Below, in pieces: positions 31,196-43,768 of a DNA stretch of 64,000 nucleotides. Below the pieces are notes generated by a model. It did not search any database. It had not been told where the DNA came from and saw only the letters and a program-made list of their open reading frames with translations. Source of the DNA: Ostrinia nubilalis (Eukaryota; Arthropoda; Insecta; Lepidoptera; Crambidae). The stretch is from NCBI RefSeq assembly GCF_963855985.1, contig NC_087113.1, positions 10,513,889-10,577,888 of the forward strand. The letters are read 5' to 3'. A program made the position numbers and the translations under genes. The stretch's first letter is position 1. Each line of letters opens with the position of its first letter.

Positions 31196-31579
31196 CCGCG
31201 TTAATAGCAACAAGTAGCAATTAAATAAAATACTAAGTATGGTATTAAAATTGAATTTGATTGTTGTCTTAATAGGCTGAAATCTTGATGTTGATCAACA
31301 ACATAATCATTAATATCCCAAACAAAAGCCGATATTCACTAATGAGAGTGAAAATCCCATATTTCATCGCGCACTCTAGTCCATTAGTCACGTCGCCGCT
31401 GCCATCCGTCTTAGTTTATAATTAGCGCGAAAATAAAACGTGCGCGCGCGCAACTCACGCGGGAAGCGCGCGTTCGCGGAAGCGCGCAAATAGGCGCGAA
31501 CTTGAGCTTGGCGCGTAAATAATAGGTTCTTTTAACAATGACCCTTAGATGTAAGATTTTAAACTTTCGCGTTCCATTT

Positions 31580-31791
31580 CAACTAAAATAGTAAGACACG
31601 GGTCTTAACGCCATGTTTAGTAATGAGTTACATTATGAACTCACGGCTGAAGATATGAGGACGACGCCTCGAGCCGCCAGACTGCTTGTGACCACGGCTG
31701 CAGCATCGCAGCCGAAACGTCAAGCCGTGAGTACATAATGTAACTCATTAATAAACGTCGCGTTAAGACCCGTGTCTTACTATTTTAGTTG
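31580..31791. mobile_element. Palindromic MITE
   Basis: CAACTAAAATAGTAAGACACG then GGTCTTAACGCC, and TAATGAGTTACATTATG, are repeated inverted at the right end. A related fragment lies at 55228-55265 (AACTAAAAAAATGTCGCG). Flanks both read TGACCCTTAGATGT-like, outside the palindrome. Confidence 0.65.
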
Positions 31792-32124
31792 ACCCTTAGA
31801 TGTTAACTTTAAACTAAGCAGATACTTTGTCATCAATCGTATGGTTTACTTACACAAAGATGATGGCTGACCTATTAATGGTCTAACAGGCATCGCTTAG
31901 TTTCACCGCAAAAGTATGGAGTATCTTTCTGAAATTTAGAAAATCTTTCGATCCAGTTCAGAGCTTTATTCAAAAGTATCAAATTCAGCAGAGAAACGAT
32001 CATGCCTGAATGGGCAGTTTATAAAATGTTGACTAATGCACATACTGACCAGATACTTCAAGCGAGAAATTTTCTTCATTCAGACCAAAGTTAATTACTC
32101 TCGTAACTTATACTTTTCGGCATC

Positions 32125-32391
32125 AGACAGCGCCTATCAACCACAGTACAGTCACGCATTTTAAACTTCTTCGGCCATGTATCTCGGCGCAGTAATGACT
32201 CCATAGAGCGTCTCGTAGTGCAGGGAAAAGTTGAGGGCACCAGACCACGTGGTAGATCACCAATGAGATGGACGGACCAGATCAAGGCCGCAACTAAGTG
32301 CTCGGTTAGCGAAAGTACCCGGAAAGCTGCAGTCCGCGAGGAATGGCGCCGTATTACGAGGAACATCACTCTGAATCGTGATTCAAGATGA
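32125..32391 (+). pseudogene. RTE-type LINE: C-terminal end of reverse-transcriptase ORF
   Basis: An open frame of 88 codons ends in TGA and matches the C-terminal tail of endonuclease/reverse-transcriptase LINE proteins: RILNFFGHVSRRSNDSIERL, then GRSPMRWTDQIK. The polymerase core and the endonuclease are missing, so it is a truncated relic. It has no internal stop or frameshift, which suggests moderate age. The long minus-strand open frame over it is a shadow. Such elements move by target-primed reverse transcription and are usually 5-prime truncated like this. Confidence 0.75.
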
Positions 32392-32507
32392 TGACCACGA
32401 CCACTCTGACAAGAGTGTACCGACTGAGAAGAAGATACTTTTTGCCGAATTAAATATACTTCGACCATAATGTAATTGTGCGTTTGTGTAAGACGCTGAC
32501 GCACGTA

Positions 32508-32646
32508 TTCACAAACATTACTATGAGGTCTCACAGTGCGCGTGGACGCACAGGGTGACTCACGAATCAATCACAGAGCTCTATTCAACGCTGTGCGTTC
32601 GATTTTCTGCTTCACTTAAGCAAGCATCGTTTGTGAATACGGGCGT
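32508..32646. mobile_element. MITE of the CCCGTATTCACAAAC family, copy 1
   Basis: CGTATTCACAAACATTACTATG at the left and CATCGTTTGTGAATACGGGC at the right are inverted repeats. The core has CACAGTGCGCG and CGCTGTGCGTTCG. Partners are at 41218-41365 and 48712-48864. Confidence 0.7.
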
Positions 32647-34786
32647 GAGTTTTAACCGTGAGCAGTTGCCGTGGCTTTATGCTATTCTTGCATCACAATC
32701 TGCAACGGTATTCTCAATATGTCCATCCTTGGTCCCTTTAAACGCTTCATATCCTGGTACCCTTGGCCCGTTAGGAATTAGGCCGATTACGCATTAGTGG
32801 TGACGAGTGCTCATCCTTATTTGAGTTTCGGAAGCGGCTAATAACGAATTGGGCTTGCATAAATGGGAATATGGATGGTTTAAGCATATCATTGTTTAGC
32901 CCATTCTAAGGATTCTAAAAACACACATCTATTATTCGCTGGGTGCGAAGTACTAGGTGGGGGTAACATAATCTATCGCAGCGCTCATGGTGGTCAAAAG
33001 TAGAAATAATGTAAGCTCTGTCATCAGATGTATCTGTCAATGGCAAAGCGATTCTACTTAATACATTTTAATATAATTAATTAATCGCATGAAAAGGGTC
33101 TGACTGGGAACTTAAATAAAAGAGTGGACTGTATTTCGATAGGGCTGGTTTAATAGCCATTTACAATTTGGAAATAACTACACTATACAACGTGGTAGTA
33201 CAAAAACGAGTCACAGTAGTTGTTGTGCACAGATGTTTGCCTTATGATGAGAGCGTGAATTATTGAACTCTGCCCTTGTTTTCTTCTTAATTCTTCTACA
33301 TCTCGGACATGTCCAACAACTTTCCTTTAAATACGGTTTGTTGTTGGAATTTGATATTGTAACACTCACAAACCCAGTCTTCAAAACAATACTCATTTCG
33401 ATCTGAAAACGATATTTAATTTATTACTAGCGATACACGAACATTTAAATATATTTACTGTTATATAATGAAACCGTTAAAGTAGCTTTTTCTTTTTGTT
33501 TTACTGTAAAACTACAACTATAAATGAAGTAAACAAACCCTGACACAATCAAAATTAAACACACTTTTTGGACTTACCTCATTTGATTTGAATGACCAAA
33601 ATGATTTCAAAACCTTTTTTCCACCCAAATCGTGGTATGACAACAGTTTATTAGTCGAAAATATTTGTTATTTTTTCATTTCGATATTTTTTCACAAATA
33701 TACGACCAAAATGTCAACGTGACAGAGCCCACAAAGTTGTGGACGCTAGTTGGCGCTGTAATCGTGCACAGAGCCAATAGACTGATAAAATCATAACCCT
33801 TTCTTTTGGCTTTGCCCTATTCCTATTATTGTTTCTGATTCTTTTATTGCTGTTCCGTTAATTTTATTCCAATATTTAGGTTTTTAATTTAGGACTTTGT
33901 CACCCATGCCACTTCTTTGCTATAGAATAGTGCTGTCAAAAGTTTCTTCTATAGTTTCCTAATGATATAGTACTCAAAATGACTGTTATTCCCCTGTAAC
34001 TGGTTTAGCCTTTCAGTTGGATAAATGGAAATAGTGTCATTTAATCGAGTTAAATTCTGATTACGTACAAGAGGAAAACACAGCGTCGACTCCAGATAAC
34101 CCGATAAAAGGGCAATCGAACGATTATTCCACAACATTGTTGCAACAAATAAATAATTGAAACCGATCGTTTGGAAGCTGGTAGACATGAATTAACCCAC
34201 ATTGAAGATGTAGCAGAGCAGCCCCATGAGCTATTATGTTAACATAAATACCGCCACGTGCACGGGGATTGACCGGAGCGATAGCAAACAAAATGCATTG
34301 AGTGAAGTCATTCGGTATTTGTTTTAGGATAGCTTCCTGAGTATTTAAAGGTATTCTACTCGTACGTGTGCTGGTGATTTCTTTTCATAGGGGTTAAATG
34401 TCTTGCCAATTTAAAGAAAGATCTAAAAATATTTTATCTTATTACTGACTTAAATATCCACAGGAGGATATGATTAGGAGGATCAAAAGAGTTTCTTTAT
34501 GATACCTTTATTAAACCTACCTAAATGATATGCTTACTAGGTTTCCTGGAAGATAACCCTTGTAGCGATGACCATTGCATATAACTTGATATCTGAACCA
34601 TGACTGTTAAAATTGTCTCATTATAATGGCGTGTATACAATAGAGTGTACATTTATTAAAATACATTGTCGCGTACAAACAACAGGAAAGGGTCTGGGTT
34701 TGTATAAAGATACAAAGCTTGACATTAATTCAATTACAGCTTTTAGTAAATGGGGTAGAGAATATTTTAAAATGTATTAACATCAG

Positions 34787-34918
34787 GACGTCCACCCACA
34801 AGGTGGACCGACGATCTCATAAATGTAGCAGGAAGGCACTGGATGCAGGCCGCTACCAACCAGTCATTATGGAAATCATTAGGGGTGGCCTCCAGTGGAC
34901 GTCCTATGGCTGAAATTC
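34787..34918 (+). mobile_element. RTE-type LINE 3-prime end
   Basis: ACAAGGTGGACCGACGATCTC, then GGCACTGGATGCAGGCCGC and CAGTGGACGTCCTATGGCTG. Internal bases of the usual tail are missing. Confidence 0.65.
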
Positions 34919-35614
34919 CTGATGATTATGAACATCACCAGCTTTTGGGAATAACTTAGAAATATTAACCAAACTGAGCTTAACACATTAAGTAAGTAAC
35001 TCAACAGCTCACCAAGTTTCGTGAACCGCACTTTTGTGCGTGACTTAAAGGTTATGTTCACGCATAGAGCGTAAAGCGGAACGTTTTATGATCCTGTTTA
35101 GAAATAGAATTTGAAATGTATTGTGCTTGGGACTTGGCGTCAAAATGTCAGAATGTCTATGCTTTTGAACTTTACTTTTAGTCACTGCTGTTAAAGAAAG
35201 CTAGATGTTGAACTGCTTCTTGTAACTGTTATTACAAGTGACTGAAAAAGTTATATCTCAATACTATAATTTCGAATGGTTTGTAAAAATTTGCTTTATG
35301 ACTACAAAATTGGGTTATTTTAAAGTAAAAAAGAGCAGCTATCAATTTCAGTCCATGGCCGTTCACATTGTAAACTAATTGTTATGTATTATTTTTTCCG
35401 CCCACATTCCGCTTACCGCGGAATATCTGTAGTAAGATGTGATGAATAAAAAAAAGACATTAGCTGCACACACATTTTACCCTGAAAATAAGTTCCCTAC
35501 TATAAGGAGAGTGGAATAATTTTTAATAATTATGATTTGAAATTCTGATAAGAAAGATTTTGAAGAAACACAGTGAAATTAAACTTATTTAACTTGGTCA
35601 GTTTCTGCTGTCTG

Positions 35615-35700
35615 TACCGTACCACAGATCACCCGTTGTGAAACGCCCCGCCCGGGAATAGAACCCGCTGCCGGACGCCGTCCACAAGCACAGAAACATT
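35615..35700 (-). mobile_element. tRNA-derived SINE fragment
   Basis: On the minus strand GGACGGCGTCCGGCAGCGGG then TTCTATTCCCGGGCGGGGCG contains a B-box-like GGTTCTATTCC in tRNA context. No matching A box is clear. Fragmentary. Confidence 0.4.
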
Positions 35701-35710
35701 ACTAATGCAC

Positions 35711-36018
35711 CAGTGTCCTTTGTACTTACTTTCATTTAAGAAGCGACAACTATTTTGTGCAGTCAGCGTCAAATAGTTCGTGACACTCAAAGTGGCCAAA
35801 AAGTTGACAACACCATCTTATTTCAATTGTAACAAAGTTGTTAACTTTTGGCCACTTTGGGTGTCAGTGTCACGAACTTTTTGACGCTGACTGGACAAAA
35901 TAGCTTCTTATGTGAAATGAAAGTAAGTACAAAGGACACTGCTGTACTAGTCTTTAGACGTGTTGCGAACTTTTTGGCTACTTTGGGTATCACGAACTAT
36001 TTGACGCTGACTGTACCT
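35711..36018. mobile_element. Palindromic element with an extra arm
   Basis: CAGTGTCCTTTGTACTTAC and GTAAGTACAAAGGACACTG (ending 35942) are outer inverted arms. Inner arms GTCAGCGTCAAATAGTTCG and GAACTTTTTGACGCTGAC follow. A third copy of the inner arm (TTGGCTACTTTGGG, GAACTATTTGACGCTGAC) lies outside the outer arm at 35968-36014. Confidence 0.65.
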
Positions 36019-36297
36019 CAGTCTCCTCATTCCATACATCAGCAAACAAGCCGTTCTCTTTGTTTTTTAGTTTGTCTCTCAGAAAATGCTTCTTTAATGT
36101 ATATTTTTTTCTCGCTTCCCAAAATATGCCCGGCGGGGAGTGTCAGCGCGTACGGTGCGAATTCTCGGCTTGCATAACGTGGAGTGGTGCCAAGTGAGTC
36201 AGAGGCGCAGGGATCCCTCGCTCGTGACTCATGCCTTTGTATCCACAACAGCAGGCTTTGTCCGTGGCCCGATTCTATATCTTTTTTTATGTTCCAC

Positions 36298-36440
36298 CAA
36301 AAGACGTCCACTGCTAGACAAAGACTTCCGATATCCACTACAGCCGGTCCTGTGATGCCCTCATTCAGGTGCTTCCTGTGTACTTCACTAGAACGTCCGT
36401 CCTCCCAGTGGCAGGCCTCCTACATTACGTTTACCAAGAT
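36298..36440 (-). mobile_element. Decayed RTE-type LINE 3-prime end
   Basis: AAAGACGTCCACTGCTAGAC is the reverse of the family tail, then similarity fades. Uncertain beyond the first 60 bases. Confidence 0.35.
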
Positions 36441-36888
36441 GTGTGTGCTGTGAAAATGCGGTTGAAAATGAATGATTTTTCCTAAGCCTGGTTAAACGCT
36501 ACTTTTCTGCTTCGAGGGCTCTTCTTTGTCTTTTGTCTGCAAGTTTCACAAAGCTTACCCTTGCAGATCCATCGAATACCACGGCTATGGCTTGAGCACG
36601 TTAGAAATTGTACTGGAATAACATACAATGAAATATAGATCTTGGATATTTCCCAAATATTCAATTTTCCACCAGGTGTTTCAGATTCAGATACATGTTG
36701 CGGAACCAATCGGGGTGATCATAATTTTGATTCGTCACGGCACCCTTCTGACTGCCAAATGCTCTAGACCTGGATACGGTACTTTAAATAATATCTCTAT
36801 ACTATAGTAGTTGTTTAGATGTAGCTAGATATTTTCGAACTTGCTCTAAGTATTAGTACTTACTATCATATTGTGGTAGGGGCCATTC

Positions 36889-37719
36889 AAGTATTACGTA
36901 AGCACGAAGGGGGGGTGGGGGGGTCTCTGTTTTGCTTATTTTGGATGACATGGGGAGTAGGGGGGTCTAGATGATGATTACGTCATCGTTAGTTATTTAC
37001 GTTTTTTCGGGGATTCCCGCAAATAATACATATGCGTAGGCGGCACTCGCTTTGAGAACTGATTAGGGGAATTACCGCACATTAGGGAAATTACCGTGCG
37101 CTATTGAGGCTTCCGGCGACTGGGACCGCAATTAACTAGGACCGCGGTCCCAGTCGCCGGATCCATAAAAAAATAATATTTTCTTCCGGCGACTGGGACC
37201 ACTCATAGATAACTTAAAAGAAAATATTATTCAATCCAAAATTGGTACAGTACTAAAATCCATGAGTGGTCCCAGTCGCCGGAAGAAAATTATTTAATTT
37301 TTACGCATCCGGCGACTGGGACCGCGTTCCCAGTTAATTGCGGTCCCAGTTGACGGAATCCTCGCGCTATTAACTTGTCTAATATAATTAACTCTCGTGC
37401 CGACATTGCCCATTGAAATGGCAATGCCAGATTTTGTATGGAAGGTGGCGTCTTTTTTTTTTTCGCGCGGCCATCGACCAAACTTTGTTTTTTGATTACA
37501 AAATAGTGCAATAAACCAAACTTAGTATGGCACTTAGTATGGTACCAAATATTTTCATGAATTTTCCTATTTTAAAAATGACAATATTAAAAACATTTAT
37601 AACTAAAAATGTTTACGTAAGCATAGGGGGAGTAAGTGCTTTGCTTACTTTTGATGACAAGGGGGGCGGGGGGGTAAAAAATGGTAAGAAATCTGCTTAC
37701 GTAATACTTGAACGGCCCC
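36889..37719. mobile_element. DNA transposon relic with GGGGCC termini
   Basis: GGGGCCATTCAAGTATTACG at the left and the complement of GGGGCCGTTCAAGTATTACG at the right bound an 831-bp element flanked by GTA on both sides. Subterminal runs of G (GGGGGGTGGGGGGG and GGGGGGCGGGGGGG) are mirrored in position. No transposase ORF is seen. The palindrome cluster at 37111-37356 is inside. The superfamily is uncertain, with ISL2EU or Harbinger-like possible. Confidence 0.6.
37111..37356. repeat. Six alternating copies of CCGGCGACTGGGACC
   Basis: The 15-bp word or its complement occurs at about 37113, 37146, 37186, 37268, 37309 and, with changes, 37342. Neighbours mostly alternate in orientation, giving several possible hairpins. 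The outer pair at 37186/37268 also inverts the flanking TTTTCTTCCGG and CCGGAAGAAAA. No coding is evident. Confidence 0.8.
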
Positions 37720-38152
37720 GTAGAGTCATGACATGAGTCTAGGTACACTTTAAATTGATCTTATATTTTGTTGTTTCTGGTACAGGATTTAGAATTGACC
37801 TAAGAGGAGTCATTTTCTGTAAATAGACGTAAATAAAACGGATGCATTTGCTATTACTCGTACAAGCAAGATCCTTAGGGCTCTCTTATATTTTTTGTTT
37901 ACTGACAGATTTTTTTTGAGTTAACGTTTGTTGTGAGTTCTTATTGAGAGTAAGTGTGAGTGTGCCTGTCGAAATTGCTGAAATTTAAAGAGTGTCGCGA
38001 TGGAACAGCGAATCATGGAGGAACCTGCTATTCAAATTACCAGTTTTTGAGTCTCATTTAATTTCTGATCAGAGGTGGACTTCAGGGAAACTTAAGTTTC
38101 TTAGTTCGTAGGACAAAAAGTGCTTCATACATTACCTACATGTATCTAGCGC

Positions 38153-38290
38153 ATCATCATCATCATTTCAGCCAAAGGACGTCCACTGCGGAACGTAGGC
38201 CTCCCCAATTATTTCAACATCACTGTTGGTAGCGGCCTGCACCCAGCGCCTTCCTGCTACCTTTATGAGGTCGTTGGTCTACCAACAATC
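38153..38290 (-). mobile_element. RTE-type LINE 3-prime end
   Basis: A run of CATCATCATCATTTC, then AGGACGTCCACTGCGGAACG and AGCGGCCTGCACCCAGCGCC, is the reverse of the family tail. It ends in GAGGTCGTTGGTCTACCAAC, which corresponds to VGRPTTS on the coding strand. Confidence 0.7.
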
Positions 38291-38577
38291 AATAATAGCA
38301 AATAAAATGAATCTAGCGCATTGCCCTCCAGTATTTTGTTACCCCATTAAGCCTATGCGGCGTTTCGTGATCCAGCTGGCGCATACCGTTGCAGTGCGTG
38401 TGCATCAGCTGGCCGCGAGCCAACCGGCCAAGGTCGCGGCTGCGGACGAGTCCACGACCTCATTGGAAGGACGGTGGAGGTCTAGGGTGGGCTGGTTACA
38501 AGTTTACTCTGTTAAATTCAGTAATAGCAGTGTTCGTGACGTACTGCTGTCACTTTATAATGAGCGGATGCCATATC

Positions 38578-38779
38578 GGCAGAGTAAATACAAATGAGTA
38601 GGTCATCTTCATAGAAACGCCCGAGCGCTGATATTGACAAAGTTGAGCGTACCTGACCGCTAGTGAGGTGCGCTGAATTTTGTCAGTGTGTGCGTGCGCG
38701 CCGCATACGTATTTGCGCGCGCTCACATACAAACTGCGCTCGGTGCGTTTCTACGAAGATGACCTACTCATTTGTGTTT
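38578..38779. mobile_element. hAT-like MITE
   Basis: CAGAGTAAATACAAATGAG then TAGGTCATCTTC inverts to GAAGATGACCTACTCATTTG then TGTTTACTCTG. ATATCGG flanks both sides as a 7-bp direct repeat. The CAGAG start fits hAT, which normally gives 8 bp. The core is GC-rich with GCGCGC words. Confidence 0.65.
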
Positions 38780-41217
38780 ACTCTGATATCGGTATATGTA
38801 CCTTATTTTCTTTAAAATTTTAAACAATATTTTTGGGATTAGTAACGTTGGTTTTTCACTTCATGCAGAATATTGGATCAAGCTCAATTCTTCGCAGTTA
38901 GATCATATGATGACTTTAAGAGCTCAGATAATCTGAAAGTGATTTTGATTTGATTCATCGTCGCAAGGGGGAGAAGTCTAGAATCTATGTAGACCTACCT
39001 TGATAGGCTCTCTGCTTATTGTGTCTGAAGCAAGAAGGGACAGTATTGATCTTAGGAATTTACTACTTCTAATAGAGTTTTCAGAAACTTTTCGCAAATA
39101 AATAGTTTCAATATGTAAATAAAACTATTCCCTAGGTCCATACCTATATTATTAGAATCACTGCTACATATCATTCACTTTCTGTCCTTCGATCCAGAAA
39201 CCAGAATGTTTATCCAACAGATATTGTGTTCGCATTTACAGTAATTGAACAATCTGGAATACTACCGGCCTCGTCATAAATACATCATCGAGTGTTCAGC
39301 CGAAGTCTGAAGGTTGCGCAGGCGCTGATGTATTGACTATTTGCGATACTAAATAATACTCAACAGCCGTTCGCGTTTATTGAGCGGTAACTTTCATGAT
39401 CAATTTGTATTTATGTTAGTCATTTTACAATATTTATGTTCGTGTTATGAAGTAAAGTTTGTAAGTCTGGACGTAGTTAATCTTCAAAGTCCTCCTGGTT
39501 TTGCGGTTGGATACAGGCCATAATGTGGTACAAATTAAGTACATTTTAACTTGACCATTGTATCCACCGTGTCACAAAATTTGTGACAGGAAAGTCAAAA
39601 GTTTAATGCGAGCTTAAATATCAGCGCCAAAATGCGCCGACACTGCAAACCCTAAAGCTATTTCACGCTGTATTACCCCGGAATGTGTCCCTGGCTATTA
39701 AAATGGCAATCCACTGCAAGCGTTAAAAACTGAGCTGTTTACTTTTAGTATCTAATGACCTTACTAGTTGGAAACACCGTTAGCTCCTTATTAGTTATAC
39801 TGCCAAACGATCCGAATTCATATCATTACGGCACCTTTCTTAAAAAGTAATTTATCAAAGTAGGACGTAGGATGTTATTTGTCACTAGATGCATCATTAC
39901 CATTACTGTAACATTTGTTTCCTTCCAGCTAGCCTATCTAGCTAGTTATAGGGCACTCCGCAATATATTTGATCTTACCGTGGCATTTTATCGATTTTAG
40001 ACAAAAAGCCCATGCATGTGTCGCCTAAAATCGGAGGCTGTATATGGCGCGATGGCTTATTAGGTCAGAAATTATAATTGTGACGTGGATACAACCCTCA
40101 CGATTGTAGACCAAGTGCTAAAGACCAACGTTACTCTTCGCATCTTACTGGTCAGCTGGCCTTATCATACTGCACAAGCCCGCGGGGGGAGGGCAGACGA
40201 GGCCGCCCCTCGCATGATGCATTGTGTCCCCTGCTTGTAGAAAATAAACTCGATGAGGGCGTTTTGATTTTGATATTGTTGCCTCTTTCGCTTCGATGGG
40301 CTGAAAAACCATTTCGGTCTAGATCGAGCCTGGAGTTGTGGTGTTTAGGTTGTTTTTTTTACTAACACTGAACGTGTCTGATACATAATATACTAACGCC
40401 TCTGTGGGTGTCAAGAGCTAGTTGGTTTTTTCAGATGTTAGACTTAAATAGTAATTGAAACGAGGCTGGAAATGATGAGTTTTTTATCACCAATTTGGTT
40501 ATTGCTAGGAATTTTATCTTAAAGGAGTGTGTACTATGACCTATAGAATGAATGAGGACATTTTTTGTTCAATAAAGTTTTTATTTCTAATGCTCATCGC
40601 CTGTAGTTACCTGATTCACAATCATCTTCTACAATATACATCCACCATACCAAAAAAGATATCTTCAGATCACACAATAGGTGTGTCTATGTTTATCATT
40701 ATAATTTCATCTGTTTGTATTATTGAAGCAAAATCAACGTCTTTCAAATCATTATGTAAACTAATCGCACCGCTAATATCGCCTATATGGTGCTTGACCT
40801 TTCATCTCCCCCTCAAGTTTGACGAGCATTCTGCATGAAAGTAAGCTTTAAAATTGCCTCTACATTGTGCAGGGGCGTCTAGACAGGCTCGAACGCCCAG
40901 CGTTATTGACGCCTCGGTGGGTCTTACCTGCCCTTCGTATGCTAAATGTAAAAGGCAGTAGTGTCATGTCCCTTTTCTCTCTCTATCTATTTCTCTTCAC
41001 CATTTCATTTCTTTTTTATCTTTCTATACTTTCATAATGGGCCTATAAATTGCAGAATTAACACTGTCTTGGAATTTAAAAGCTATCTAGACAGTATTTA
41101 CCTGTTTACCCATTAATCTTTTCACTGCCATTCATTCGGTGGTCAGGCAGGACCTACCAATTCCCATTTGCCTCTGATAAATTACAGATGGTCGTCCTAC
41201 TCTAGCAGGGAGACTAA

Positions 41218-41365
41218 CGCCCGTATTCACAAACATTACTATGAAGTCTCACAGTGCGCGTGGACGCACAGGGTCACACACGATCCAATCACAGAGCTCT
41301 ATTCAACGCTGTGCGTTCGATTTGCTGCTTCACATAAGCAAGCATCGTTTGTGAATACGGGTGTA
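41218..41365. mobile_element. MITE of the CCCGTATTCACAAAC family, copy 2
   Basis: CGCCCGTATTCACAAACATT at the left and GTTTGTGAATACGGGTG at the right. Internally almost identical to copy 1 (GCGCGTGGACGCACAGGGT and CAATCACAGAGCTCTATTC). Confidence 0.75.
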
Positions 41366-43201
41366 AATGGCCTGGGTCTAACGACTATAAAAATTGTTAG
41401 TTGTTTCCAACTATGACTGCCAGCCAGCAATGGGTGACATGGACACAAATGTCACTGAATGCCTTGTGAAGATTGTGTATTGTGTAGATACAAGTATTTT
41501 TGTGAATAAACCTATCATGTACAAAGAAAAGTTATCGCGCTTTTCTGAATATCTGTATTTACAAGCCTGTTCATAATATTTTCGCAGGATCCTAATCCCC
41601 GTTCATACCCATAACTCGAGCAATGTATAGGCGCCATAACCCATCTGTTTGAACGGGCCCAATAAAGCGGAGGCTCTGACGTAACCCAAGCAAACACTGG
41701 GCCCGTATTTTTGAGCATTACCTCACTTTCGGCGTGACTTGAGAAATTCGCGGTTTGATGAAAAAAGTGAGACAGATGATGTTACTTAAAATTGTTTACA
41801 TTAAGGTGAATACTCGTATAAACTAGAACATTTACTTGTAACAGAACAACGAGCCGCTCTCTATGAAATGTTTGGTGTCATCACCCTGTCACGAACCAAA
41901 CGTCATACATTTTACCTGCTTTACTAATATGCTTAAAACACCAAGCTTCTTTCAAGACCTCATCTCAAAATACTCTAGTAGTTGTGTCATCCATTCGCAT
42001 ACCACAACCTACACAGTGGTTCTCAAACTAGTTCTCAACTTACACTATCACTCATTTTAGACGTTTAAAAAGGATGATGACTAAATATTATACACGTTTG
42101 AATGAGTAACGTTCTGTTCAGTTTTTCATAAAGTATGTGACAAATAAAGTTTGTTTCACGAGTGTGACTGTAAAAAATCTTGGACATAGTCGTCCAACAT
42201 TGATATGTACCAGATATGAAATTGACAGGAGGGCGCTACTATCAATACTGGTTTATTAATTCCGATTTTTGCCACTTGACGTTGGATTATACAACATACT
42301 TTTCGATTGTCTATCAAACATACCATACGCCTTCGTGCTGTTTTATTACGATCAAGGAACAGCAACATTGTGATTGTTTGGCGCGCTGCCAGGCTCTGGA
42401 GTGGTGACGCGCTCCCGAGCACATGTCAAAGTCACACTCAAACTTGTTTAGTAGCATCTAAACATGCCGCTTTTGTGAGTGCGTAAATCTTGAGTTGCTA
42501 TACGGAAGAGAAAGAGATTCGGGGGGTTACTCCGAAGAATTTTAGCCGAAGTTTCGAATGTTGCTATCCCTTTCACGCAAAGGGAGATGCCAGCTTAACG
42601 TCAGTAAAGTTTTAACAGTGCGTAAGTAATTTTTTGACGGTTTTATTAACATTTTGATGCCATTGGATGATTTTATTTTATTTATTTGAACTTGTAACTG
42701 TTTCAGGCGACCACTCAACCGCCAACACAAATTCACAAAAAATCCAACAATTTTTTTTTAACAAAAATGTATAAGTATCATGACGATTCTCTTTTTTTAA
42801 AGGAATAAACAAAAATTTACATTTATAAACACAACGTCACTGAGGAAAGGCGTTTTCTTGCCCAAAGCAATTTCCCTTGAACATCACGCTTCACGGTCCC
42901 TGTTTCCAGGTTGAACGTGAATTTTCATAATGCCCCATAAACTTGTGTATTTTTTTCCCTTGTTTTTGGCACGTCGGTGTAAACTTCGCTTATTTTATGC
43001 GCTTGTTAAACTGCGCTAACGCGTCTTGGGCGTATGTTATACTGTAATATTTTATGTTATTATGTCGTTACGTTACTCGTTTGTAGTTAACGATTGACAG
43101 TATATTTATAAAAGTTCATAATTTTTCCAATAGGCTGTTTTGGGTTGCCATCATAACTTAAACAACATAGTCCATACAACTCCTTTTTTAACTAAAACAC
43201 T

Positions 43202-43768
43202 TGTGACGCGCCCCGCGACGCATCGACAGCCCTAGCACCGAGCGCAGAGATTTTGACAACCCTACGGCTGCGCGGCCGCACGCCGCACGGACCGAGCTAA
43301 TATATGAGACGGCGGCGACCGCGGGCGCCTAGCATTCGCTCGGGAGCCATTGCAACAGCCAGACGTTCGCGCGCGCGTCTATCGTTCCCTCGGCTGCATT
43401 GCACAGAGTCCCTAGCGAATTGCTACCCACACTGTTCCCACTAACCCTAACTGTTCGGCTCTGGCTTGATTCGATACCTCGTTAACTCGGTCAGGTGATC
43501 TAATTGTCGATTCGAGACGTTCTATCGTTGATAGCCTATCGGTTCTCGTCCTTACCGAGTAGTGCATGTGATACTCATTCCCGACCTGCGGCAGCAATCC
43601 CGCTGCCACCCTTCCTGAACTTCATACCCCCTCGCCACGTAGGTCCGACGCCCTTTCCCAGTGGTATCATACTCATCAGAGGACTTTGGTCTCTGGCTCG
43701 AGCTATTGAACCACGTCCTACCCCCCTAGTTATAAGTATCCAAACTAACACTCGCTAAACCTCGCACA
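43202..43768 (+). mobile_element. Possible solo LTR
   Basis: A sharply GC-rich block starts TGTGACGCGCCCCGCGACGC and has a TATA-like CTAATATATGAG at about 43297 followed by a GC-rich leader. It may end at about 43746, where ACACT repeats the ACACT standing before the start, or at CTCGCACA (43768). No primer site, gag or pol can be shown. A CpG-rich promoter is the alternative. Confidence 0.35.

Larger units (their letters stand above)
18460..31500. other. Repeat-bearing AT-rich DNA, second part
   Basis: No exon is recognised. It contains LINE tails, a MITE at 22611-22930, a Helitron-like pair at 28251 and 29431, a pentanucleotide microsatellite and long unremarkable AT-rich stretches, for example 19150-22250 and 22940-24700. 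A CG-rich block at about 31380-31510 (many GCGC words) is of unknown meaning. Confidence 0.6.
31792..43201. other. Repeat-bearing DNA, third part
   Basis: No convincing exon. It holds an RTE reverse-transcriptase end at 32125-32391, MITEs, the multi-palindrome at 37111-37356, and scattered LINE tails. Between these are AT-rich stretches such as 32880-34700 and 38790-41160 with nothing I can name. Confidence 0.6.

Noticed and set aside
32091..32570. Minus-strand open frame of 159 codons
   Set aside because: It is the shadow of the RTE-type LINE coding end on the plus strand.
40527..40838. Open frame of 103 codons with hydrophobic stretches
   Set aside because: AT-rich, no splice context, no recognised family. 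Length is within chance for 64 kb.
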